Source: Lachnospiraceae bacterium (lineage in GTDB: Bacteria; Bacillota; Clostridia; Lachnospirales; Lachnospiraceae). Taken from it: a stretch of 5,960 bases of DNA. The translations under genes were made by a program, and so were the position numbers. The DNA lies in NCBI GenBank assembly GCA_017463035.1, contig JAFTPY010000046.1, positions 1-5,960 on the forward strand, read 5' to 3'. How positions within the stretch are numbered: the first letter of the stretch is position 1; each line of letters opens with the position of its first letter. Positions 1 through 4,621 of this stretch are shown here, one piece after another. The notes under the pieces were generated by a model, which was given only the letters and a program-made list of their open reading frames with translations, had not been told where the DNA came from and did not search any database.

Positions 1-72
1 CGCGGTCGGTTCCGGCGTCGCGGTCGATTCCGGGGTCACAGTCGGTTCCGGCGTCGCGGTCGGTTCCGGGGT
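1..72. repeat. 18-bp tandem repeat encoding a Thr-Pro-Glu hexapeptide
   Basis: Four consecutive 18-bp units (1-18, 19-36, 37-54, 55-72) share the core GTCGGTTCCGG with a few substitutions. Read on the minus strand each unit encodes six residues of the type T-P-E-P-T-A. The array runs off the left edge, so the total copy number is unknown. Such in-frame arrays can change length by slippage or recombination without breaking the reading frame. Confidence 0.85.
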
Positions 73-183
73 TACCGTCATCACTCCGTTTCCCTTTGTT
101 TCCTCTTCCGTTGCTCCTCCGCATGCTGCAACACCAAATACAATCGCCAATACAATGCATAAAAACAAAGCATGTTTCTTCAT
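1..183 (-). CDS. Lipoprotein with Thr/Pro/Glu repeat spacer (N-terminal part, cut by window edge)
   Basis: The visible 61 codons begin with ATG at 183-181, 7 nt downstream of a strong AAGGAGGT ribosome binding site (complement of 191-198). The protein starts MKKHALFLCIVLAIVFGVAAC, a lysine-rich n-region, a hydrophobic core and a lipobox-like VAAC with the acylated cysteine at residue 21, so it should be exported and anchored to the outer face of the membrane. After a short charged stretch (EEETKG), residues from about 37 onward are a hexapeptide repeat of the type TPEPTA/TPEPTV, which looks like an extended spacer lifting a functional domain away from the membrane. That domain lies outside the window, so the function is unknown. 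It is transcribed divergently from the cyclophilin lipoprotein, from its own promoter at 268-296. Confidence is high for an exported lipoprotein and nil for a specific role. Confidence 0.85.
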   Translation of the reverse strand, partial: MKKHALFLCIVLAIVFGVAACGGATEEETKGNGVMTVTPEPTATPEPTVTPESTATPEPTA

Positions 184-267
184 AAGTAATACCTCCTTGC
201 AACGCTCACCGGGAAGCTGCATCACGAATCCCATCGTTCCTTACAGTCTCCCTTGTATTCTGACTTC

Positions 268-296
268 ATTATACTATACTCTAAAAAAATATACAA
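268..296 (-). promoter_or_regulatory. Promoter of the leftward lipoprotein gene
   Basis: On the minus strand there is TTGTAT (296-291), a 17-bp spacer, then a perfect TATAAT (273-268). This is a good sigma-A-type arrangement. It predicts a transcript starting near 261 and a leader of about 77 nt before the ATG at 183. I saw no convincing riboswitch or attenuator in that leader. Confidence 0.7.
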
Positions 297-332
297 TTAC
301 ATTTCCTTCGCTTCTTTTTCTCCAACACATTT

Positions 333-360
333 TTAACACATTTATCTGCTATGCTATAAC
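333..360 (+). promoter_or_regulatory. Extended -10 promoter of the double-cyclophilin gene
   Basis: TTAACA (333-338), a 16-bp spacer, then TATAAC (355-360), preceded by TG one base upstream (352-353), which makes an extended -10. The predicted transcript starts near 367, leaving a leader of about 30 nt. A GTG at 367 in frame with the gene falls at this start point, which argues against it as the translation start. The direct repeat AACACATTT occurs at 324-332 and 335-343, 11 bp apart, overlapping the -35 region. Confidence 0.65.
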
Positions 361-396
361 TACTTTGTGCCGACAGGCATTTTCCAGGAGGATGTT

Positions 397-1596
397 ATGA
401 AAAAGAAACTTTTATCTCTTATCTTCTTATCCGCTATGGTGCTTGCTTTTACCGCTTGCGGAAGGAAGGAGGAAACCCCGGACACTCCGGGTGATACGTT
501 AACACAAAATTCCGGCGAACTTCTTTCCGGTCAGTACGGTGTAGAAATTGAAATTGAGAAGTACGGCACCGTTGCCCTTACCCTTGATGCGGATCTCGCA
601 CCGGTTACCGTTACCAATTTTATTAATCTGGCAAATGCAGATTTCTACGACGGTCTGACTTTCCATCGTATCATCGGTGGTTTTATGATGCAGGGCGGTG
701 ACCCGGAAGGTACCGGCATGGGCGGTTCCCAACAAACCATTCAAGGCGAATTTGCTGCAAACGGTATCACAAACACTTTAAATCATACCCGCGGAGTTAT
801 CTCCATGGCCCGTACCGAAGACCCGAACAGTGCCAGCTCCCAGTTTTTCATCGTACATGAGGATTCCACCTTCTTAGACGGCAGCTATGCAGCCTTCGGT
901 TGGGTTACGGAAGGCATGGAAATCGTAGATGCCATTTGTACCTCCACCAAGGTAGAGGACGGTAACGGTACGGTTCTTGCAAAAAATCAGCCTGTAATTA
1001 AGGATATCCGCGTTACCGGGGAAATAGACAGCACTCAGAATCCGGGGAATAATACTCAGGACACCTCTCTGCTGACCAGAGATTCCGAGGGTCTTCTTTC
1101 CGGCAAGCACAATGTGGAAATTGAAATTGAAAACTACGGTACCATTGCTCTTACCTTAGATGCGGATATGGCACCGGTTACCGTTACCAACTTTATCAAC
1201 CTTGTAAAGGATAATTTTTATGACGGTCTGACCTTCCACCGTATTATCAGCGGCTTTATGATGCAGGGCGGTGACCCGGAAGGTACCGGCATGGGCGGTT
1301 CCGAGCAAAATATTCAGGGCGAATTTGCCGCAAACGGCATCGTAAATACCCTGTCCCATACCCGCGGTGTCATCTCCATGGCCCGCGCCAATGTTCCGAA
1401 CAGTGCCAGCTCCCAGTTCTTTATCGTACATGAGGATTCCACCTTCTTAGACGGTAACTACGCAGCTTTCGGTCAGGTTACAAACGGTATCGAAGTGGTA
1501 GATGCCATCTGTGAAAACACCCCGGTACAAGACGGAAACGGCACAGTTGCTGCAGCAGACCAGCCGAAAATCAAAGAAATTCGTATTGTAGAATAA
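397..1596 (+). CDS. Lipoprotein with two tandem cyclophilin-type peptidyl-prolyl isomerase domains
   Basis: Predicted extracytoplasmic folding catalyst that interconverts cis and trans peptidyl-prolyl bonds. The chosen ATG at 397 follows AGGAGG (386-391) by 5 nt and gives a 399-residue protein. It begins with a lysine-rich signal peptide ending in a lipobox-like FTAC (cysteine 21), followed by a polar linker. Cyclophilin domain 1 spans about residues 48-206 and domain 2 about 239-398. Each has the FHRII-GFMMQGGDPEGTG core and SSQFFI. By alignment to human cyclophilin A, the catalytic Arg is R91 and R282, with F96/Q99 and F287/Q290. The Trp that contacts cyclosporin is Phe in both (STFLDG), as in many bacterial cyclophilins. 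The domains align without gaps at an offset of 191 residues and are about 80% identical by my count. Known bacterial surface cyclophilin lipoproteins usually carry one such domain, so the duplication is the unusual feature. A promoter lies upstream and a terminator directly downstream, so it is probably monocistronic. Confidence 0.93.
   Translation: MKKKLLSLIFLSAMVLAFTACGRKEETPDTPGDTLTQNSGELLSGQYGVEIEIEKYGTVALTLDADLAPVTVTNFINLANADFYDGLTFHRIIGGFMMQGGDPEGTGMGGSQQTIQGEFAANGITNTLNHTRGVISMARTEDPNSASSQFFIVHEDSTFLDGSYAAFGWVTEGMEIVDAICTSTKVEDGNGTVLAKNQPVIKDIRVTGEIDSTQNPGNNTQDTSLLTRDSEGLLSGKHNVEIEIENYGTIALTLDADMAPVTVTNFINLVKDNFYDGLTFHRIISGFMMQGGDPEGTGMGGSEQNIQGEFAANGIVNTLSHTRGVISMARANVPNSASSQFFIVHEDSTFLDGNYAAFGQVTNGIEVVDAICENTPVQDGNGTVAAADQPKIKEIRIVE
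499..1590 (+). repeat. Internal tandem duplication of 573 bp (191 codons) within the cyclophilin gene
   Basis: Unit 1 (about 499-1071) and unit 2 (about 1072-1590) are colinear at a constant 573-bp offset, including the inter-domain linker (LLSG at both domain entries). A 48-nt block is identical in the two copies (682-729 and 1255-1302). Further shared stretches cover the SSQFFIV and EDSTFLDG codons. Conservation at silent positions suggests a fairly recent duplication or later gene conversion. Confidence 0.9.
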
Positions 1597-1622
1597 TCAT
1601 TACAAATCAATATTGCCAAAAT

Positions 1623-1693
1623 CCCCGATGTCCAAAGCGTCCGGTCTACAGTTTCGTAGACAAGCTCCTCAGACATCGGGGTTTTCTTTTTTT
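1623..1693 (+). terminator. Rho-independent terminator after the double-cyclophilin gene
   Basis: CCCCGATGTC (1623-1632) pairs perfectly with GACATCGGGG (1672-1681) and is followed by TTTTCTTTTTTT (1682-1693). The 39-nt loop holds a second hairpin, GTCTAC (1644-1649) with GTAGAC (1656-1661), loop AGTTTC. It is therefore a compound, branched terminator starting 27 nt after the stop codon. Confidence 0.85.
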
Positions 1694-1735
1694 CATCGAA
1701 TAAAACACATTTTACCCGCTCACACTATAAAAAAA

Positions 1736-1758
1736 ACCTAAAGGAGGTGAACTTAGGT
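1736..1758 (+). promoter_or_regulatory. Inverted repeat presenting the ribosome binding site of the small gene in its loop
   Basis: ACCTAA (1736-1741) and TTAGGT (1753-1758) are perfect complements. The 11-nt loop between them is AGGAGGTGAAC, a near-perfect Shine-Dalgarno sequence. If it folds, the ribosome binding site is displayed in the loop and the expected start codon position (1755-1757) sits in the 3' arm. A weak upstream promoter is possible (TATAAA at 1726-1731, poor -35), so I cannot say where the transcript begins. Confidence 0.4.
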
Positions 1759-2051
1759 CTCACATCGAAGACAGTACCCAAACCCACAGTGCACCACAGA
1801 AATTAAAAAGTGCACGTAGGAAGCAACGGGATAATGTCAAACGTACCGTGGAAGTATTCGAGGCTTCCACTCCTATGGAGGATGATTTTCCGGATATCGA
1901 TACCATGCAGGTCAGCTCTGCCACGGAACTCACCGGTATGATGTACCGCCCGCCGATGAACACCTCGGAGCTGGAATCATATCATGACTTATATGACATC
2001 CAATACGAACCGGCAGCTGCAAAGCAGGGTGTAAAGGACAAGGTAAAATAA
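1755..2051 (+). CDS. Small acidic protein of unknown function, start codon apparently missing (AGG)
   Basis: An open frame runs from 1731 to the TAA at 2049-2051. A strong AAAGGAGGTGA site (1740-1750) places the expected start 7 nt after GGAGG, exactly at 1755. The codon there is AGG, and the next in-frame standard start is GTG at 1848, which has no ribosome binding site. One base change (ATG to AGG at 1756) would explain this, so the gene may be a recently disabled pseudogene, use a very inefficient start, or contain a sequencing error. From 1755 it would be 98 residues: a basic segment (KLKSARRKQRDNVKR) followed by an acidic half with SSATELTGMMYRPP and ESYHDLYDI, ending in a lysine-rich tail. 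There is no signal peptide or membrane segment. I do not recognise the family with certainty; the ATELTG...PP...ESY pattern resembles small conserved hypothetical proteins of clostridia, which I cannot verify here. If only the GTG is used, 67 residues remain. Confidence 0.55.
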   Translation, partial: RSHIEDSTQTHSAPQKLKSARRKQRDNVKRTVEVFEASTPMEDDFPDIDTMQVSSATELTGMMYRPPMNTSELESYHDLYDIQYEPAAAKQGVKDKVK

Positions 2052-2137
2052 GTTCGTGTAAGCTCGCGCTACGCGCTTCCCCACGTCTACACTCCGTTTC
2101 GGTCCGTCCAGTCCAACGTCCCCCGGACGTTGTGGAC

Positions 2138-2248
2138 CCTCGCGGCATAGCCGCTCAGTCGTGGGCGCGTTCGCTTTCGGTTTCCGTGCAGGCACCACTT
2201 CGTGCCCCCCACCTCGTGGCAAAGCCACTCGGTCGTGGGCGCGTTCGC
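2138..2248. repeat. Two-copy 37-bp direct repeat at 74-bp offset with a conserved hairpin
   Basis: Copy 1 (2138-2174) and copy 2 (2212-2248) match at 33 of 37 positions. Each has a 5-bp triloop hairpin followed by GTCGTGGGCGCGTTCGC. Two of the four differences (C2143/T2217 and G2153/A2227) are partners in the same base pair, so C-G is replaced by T-A and the stem stays intact. The other two are in the loop (T2148/A2222) and outside the stem (A2157/G2231). Confidence 0.75.
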
Positions 2249-2258
2249 ATTTCGGTAT

Positions 2259-2280
2259 TTGCACAAGTACACTTGTGCAA
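2259..2280. repeat. Perfect 10-bp-arm palindrome
   Basis: TTGCACAAGT (2259-2268) and ACTTGTGCAA (2271-2280) are perfect complements separated by AC. It lies at the end of the GC-rich hairpin array and could be a protein-binding site or a stem-loop. Its half CTTGTGCAA recurs exactly in the palindrome upstream of the MATE gene (3212-3220). Confidence 0.7.
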
Positions 2281-2323
2281 TGCCTCTATGCTCACTTTGC
2301 CTGCACGAACATTGCCTGCACGC

Positions 2324-2360
2324 AAAAAGGGGCCTTCTGCTTGTCCGCAGAAGGCCCCTT
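2324..2360 (-). terminator. purC: Strong terminator of purC
   Basis: Arms 2327-2340 and 2347-2360 form a perfect 14-bp stem (AAGGGGCCTTCTGC and its complement) with a 6-nt loop. On the minus strand the stem is followed by a short T run (complement of the A tract 2324-2328), 20 bp beyond the purC stop codon. In the plus direction the stem is followed by A residues, so it should work mainly for purC. Confidence 0.88.
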
Positions 2361-2380
2361 AAAAAACTTTATTCTCTTTA

Positions 2381-3064
2381 TTATCTGTTTAAGATAAGCT
2401 TGGTCAACTCAACCGGCTCTACAATCTTGCCATCCTTGTAAACACGCATGTTACCGGAAGCGATTTCATCGATTAAGATAACTTCGTTGTTGTTGTAGCC
2501 GAACTCAAACTTGATATCCCAAAGATCAAGACCGATGGACTTTAAGTCATCAGCAACAATCTTGGTAATCTTTAAGGTCTGCTCCTTCATGCTTGCAAAC
2601 ATCTCCGGGGTCATAATACCGAGAGCTGCAAGACCCTCACCGGTTACAAGCGGAACGCCCAAAGCATCGTTCTTGAAGGTACACTCAACGTAACCGCCTT
2701 CTAAAACGGTACCGTCAGCCATGTACTCACCGTATCTGCGAATGAAGCTGCCGGTAGCAACCAGACGGCAGATAACCTCAAGACCGTGACCAAATACAGT
2801 AGCAGGAAGAACTTCCATGGTAGCGTTCTCAACATCAGCGCTTACATAGTGGGTCTTGATGCCGGCCTTCTTTAATAACTCGAAATAGTGAATGGAAGTC
2901 TGAAGATTCGCCTTACCGATACCCTCAATAGTCAAACCTACGGAATTCTCGCCCGGATCAAAAACGCCGTCCTTACCGGTGCAATCGTCCTTGAACTTAA
3001 GCATTACATTGCCGTTGTCGAGAGCATAAACATCTTTTGTCTTACCTTCATATACCTTTTTCAT
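2381..3064 (-). CDS. purC: Phosphoribosylaminoimidazole-succinocarboxamide synthase (SAICAR synthase)
   Basis: Cytosolic enzyme of de novo purine synthesis that joins CAIR and aspartate using ATP to make SAICAR. The ATG at 3064-3062 follows AGGAGG (complement of 3073-3078) by 8 nt and gives 227 residues, close to the usual length of about 235. An in-frame start 13 codons further upstream has no comparable site. The N-terminus KVYEGKTKDVYAL is the ATP-binding loop typical of the family. Next come FKDDCTGKDG (residues 24-33), VICRLVATGSFIRR (97-110, the substrate-phosphate region), VECTFKNDALGVPLV (126-140, equivalent to the first family signature) and LIDEIASGNMRVY (197-209, equivalent to the second). 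In the last motif the common SPD is replaced by ASGN, a variant I associate with some clostridial PurC proteins. It stands alone here, with its own promoter and terminator and no other pur gene in the window. Confidence 0.95.
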   Translation of the reverse strand: MKKVYEGKTKDVYALDNGNVMLKFKDDCTGKDGVFDPGENSVGLTIEGIGKANLQTSIHYFELLKKAGIKTHYVSADVENATMEVLPATVFGHGLEVICRLVATGSFIRRYGEYMADGTVLEGGYVECTFKNDALGVPLVTGEGLAALGIMTPEMFASMKEQTLKITKIVADDLKSIGLDLWDIKFEFGYNNNEVILIDEIASGNMRVYKDGKIVEPVELTKLILNR

Positions 3065-3114
3065 TTTGATATCCTCCTGCGTTGGGAATAAAGATTGTTT
3101 CAAATAACATAGAT

Positions 3115-3143
3115 ACTATATCACAATTTTTTCTGCTTGACAA
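3115..3143 (-). promoter_or_regulatory. purC: purC promoter
   Basis: On the minus strand there is TTGTCA (3143-3138), a 17-bp spacer and TATAGT (3120-3115), predicting a start near 3108 and a leader of about 44 nt. Its -35 box overlaps the TTGACA of a candidate rightward promoter. No PurR-type box with a CGAA...TTCG core was seen. Confidence 0.7.
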
Positions 3144-3161
3144 TTTATTTTTTTGCAGAAA
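3130..3161. repeat. Inverted repeat enclosing the overlapping divergent -35 boxes
   Basis: TTTCTGC (3130-3136) and GCAGAAA (3155-3161) are perfect 7-bp complements separated by 18 nt that contain TTGACAA. The position, over both -35 elements, fits an operator acting on both genes, but the arms are short and the region is AT-rich. Confidence 0.4.
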
Positions 3162-3207
3162 TATAATTTTTTTTAAGATAGACAGTTCTTCCCCCTTGTG
3201 ATACAAT
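3137..3207 (+). promoter_or_regulatory. Candidate promoters of the MATE transporter gene
   Basis: Two candidates. The distal one has perfect boxes, TTGACA (3137-3142) and TATAAT (3162-3167), but an overlong 19-bp spacer. The proximal one has TAGACA (3179-3184) and TACAAT (3202-3207) with an ideal 17-bp spacer, predicting a start near 3214 and a leader of about 30 nt. Either or both may be used. The proximal one is overlapped by the inverted repeats at 3195-3232. Confidence 0.55.
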
Positions 3208-3232
3208 ACTTCTTGTGCAAAATCACAAGAAG
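3195..3232. promoter_or_regulatory. Operator-like palindrome between promoter and start of the MATE gene
   Basis: CTTCTTGTG (3209-3217) and CACAAGAAG (3224-3232) are perfect 9-bp complements around CAAAAT. A third half-site, CTTGTGAT (3195-3202), lies 17 bp upstream of the central CTTGTG. It is also a perfect 8-bp complement of ATCACAAG (3222-3229). The set covers the -10 box, the predicted transcription start and the edge of the ribosome binding site. This placement is typical of a repressor such as a MarR or TetR family regulator controlling an efflux pump. As RNA it could also form a hairpin touching the ribosome binding site. Confidence 0.55.
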
Positions 3233-3244
3233 AAGGTTATATTT

Positions 3245-4621
3245 ATGAAAAAAGAATGGAAATTGAAAGAATACCTCGGTGACAAAGAGCTCTACCTGAA
3301 AATGGCAAAAATAGCCATTCCGATATCGCTACAATCCTTAATCACCGTCGGTATCAATCTGATGGACACTATCATGCTGAGTAAAATGGGAGATGCACAG
3401 ATTTCCGCTTCCTCTCTGGCCGGCCAGTTTATCAACCTGTTTATGATATGCTGCATGGGTATCGGTATGGGCGCTTCCGTGCTGACCTCCCGGTTCTGGG
3501 GCATGCAGGATAAGCATTCCTTAAAGAAAACTATCACCATTATGCTACGCTTCGTGGTAGTATTTGCTTCTATCTTTACCGCCGTTACCATCATCTCACC
3601 GGAATGGATTATGCGGATTTATTCCGACGAAGCACCGATTATCACCCACGGTATCACTTATTTAAAGTGGATGATACCCACTTACATTTGTACCGGACTC
3701 TCCCTCACCTGTACCATTGTACTGCGTACCGTAGGTCAGGTAAAAATCCCGCTGTACTGCTCCATTTCGGCATTTTTTGTTAACGTATTTTTTAACTGGG
3801 TATTTATTTTCGGTAAGCTCGGTGCCCCGCGTATGGAAATCGGCGGTGCGGCTCTCGGCACCTTGATTGCCCGCGTATTTGAGCTTATTTTTATCTGCGG
3901 TTACTTCTTCTTTATCGATAAGCGTATCCGCTATCGTCTGAAGGACGTCTTTATGAAGTGCCGGGATCTTTTAAGCGAATACATACGTATCAGTATTCCG
4001 GTGTTAATCAGCGACGGCCTTTTGGCCTTCGGTAATAATACGGTAGCCATGATTATGGGACGCATCGGTGAAACCTTCGTGGCCGCCAACTCCGTCACCA
4101 CTGTGGTACAACAGTTAAGTTCTGTTCTTACCACCGGTGTCTGCAATGCCAGCGGCATTATTACCGGTCATACCATGGGAGAAGGTGATATTGACAAAGC
4201 GCAAAGACAAGGCTATACCTTCCTCTTTATCGGCTTTATCATCGGATGTTTCTCTGCTCTTGTCATCTTCCTGTTGCGTGGTCCGATCATCAACTATTAC
4301 GACGTATCACCGGAGGCAAAAGCAATTGCATGGGATTTAATGAATGCGATTATTATCATCAACATCTTCCAGTCCATGAACTCCATCCTGACAAAGGGCG
4401 TGCTCCGAGCCGGCGGTGACACCACGTTCCTTATGGCAGGCGATATCCTGTTTTTGTGGGTAGCCTCCATTCCGTTAGGATACCTCGCCGGACTAAAATT
4501 CGGCTGGCCGTCCTTCTGGATTTACACCTGCTTAAAGATTGACCAAATTATAAAATGTGTCTGGTGTTACTTCCGCTTACGAAGCGGCAAATGGTTGAAA
4601 AAAATTAAAGGACAGGCGTAA
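3245..4621 (+). CDS. MATE-family efflux transporter (multidrug/cation antiporter)
   Basis: Integral membrane antiporter expected to export drugs or other organic compounds in exchange for Na+ or H+. The substrate cannot be read from sequence. The ATG at 3245 is preceded by AGAAGG (3231-3236) at 8 nt; an in-frame GTG at 3215 lies inside the operator palindrome and has no ribosome binding site. The 458-residue length is normal for the family. Two homologous halves are visible. The first opens with MAKIAIPISLQSLITVGINLMDTIMLSKMG (about 20-49), the classic start of MatE domain 1. The second opens near YIRISIPVLISDGLLAFGNNTVAMIMGRIG (about 246-275). About twelve hydrophobic segments follow the usual 6+6 layout with a cytoplasmic linker near 224-245. 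The signature ILTKGVLRAGGDT (381-393) is characteristic of the second half. The C-terminus is short and basic. It is divergent from purC, bounded by a terminator formed partly by its own last codons, and apparently monocistronic. Confidence 0.93.
   Translation: MKKEWKLKEYLGDKELYLKMAKIAIPISLQSLITVGINLMDTIMLSKMGDAQISASSLAGQFINLFMICCMGIGMGASVLTSRFWGMQDKHSLKKTITIMLRFVVVFASIFTAVTIISPEWIMRIYSDEAPIITHGITYLKWMIPTYICTGLSLTCTIVLRTVGQVKIPLYCSISAFFVNVFFNWVFIFGKLGAPRMEIGGAALGTLIARVFELIFICGYFFFIDKRIRYRLKDVFMKCRDLLSEYIRISIPVLISDGLLAFGNNTVAMIMGRIGETFVAANSVTTVVQQLSSVLTTGVCNASGIITGHTMGEGDIDKAQRQGYTFLFIGFIIGCFSALVIFLLRGPIINYYDVSPEAKAIAWDLMNAIIIINIFQSMNSILTKGVLRAGGDTTFLMAGDILFLWVASIPLGYLAGLKFGWPSFWIYTCLKIDQIIKCVWCYFRLRSGKWLKKIKGQA

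Larger units (their letters stand above)
2052..2326. repeat. GC-rich array of short hairpins (candidate dispersed palindromic element)
   Basis: This 275-bp stretch is clearly richer in GC than its neighbours and holds no gene I can support: the open frames in it have no ribosome binding sites and resemble translated repeats. It contains consecutive small palindromes, mostly with 3-nt loops: CGCG-CTA-CGCG (2065-2075), CCG-TTT-CGG (2094-2102), CAACGTCC-CCC-GGACGTTG (2114-2132), GCGGC-ATA-GCCGC (2142-2154), GGCAC-CACTTC-GTGCC (2191-2206) and GTGGC-AAA-GCCAC (2216-2228). A 10-bp-arm palindrome follows at 2259-2280, then the direct repeat TTGCCTGCACG (2297-2307 and 2312-2322). It begins directly after the stop codon of the small gene. 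It may be a REP-like intergenic element or a structured RNA. No transposase or target-site duplication is visible. Confidence 0.6.

Noticed and set aside
367..396. GTG at 367 as an earlier start of the cyclophilin gene
   Set aside because: It lies at the predicted transcription start, has no ribosome binding site, and would put extra residues before a well-formed lipoprotein signal peptide. AGGAGG points to ATG 397.
155..400. Plus-strand open frame across the intergenic region before the cyclophilin gene
   Set aside because: It overlaps the antisense start of the lipoprotein, both promoters and the cyclophilin start, and has no plausible ribosome binding site or recognisable protein.
1989..2272. 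Minus-strand open frames of 61-91 codons in the GC-rich block
   Set aside because: They run through the hairpin array, lack ribosome binding sites and give low-complexity Arg/Gly/Pro-rich translations, as expected from repetitive palindromic DNA.
2052..2326. CRISPR array
   Set aside because: The repeats are adjacent palindromes with varying sequence and no regular spacer length, and no cas genes are present.
2132..2441. Plus-strand open frames of 76-79 codons over the repeat and the purC terminator
   Set aside because: They cross a strong terminator stem and the antisense end of purC, and overlap one another in different frames without translation signals.
3065..3244. Purine riboswitch or PurR box upstream of purC
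   Set aside because: The predicted leader is only about 44 nt, too short for a purine aptamer, and no PurBox-like CGAA/TTCG pair was seen.
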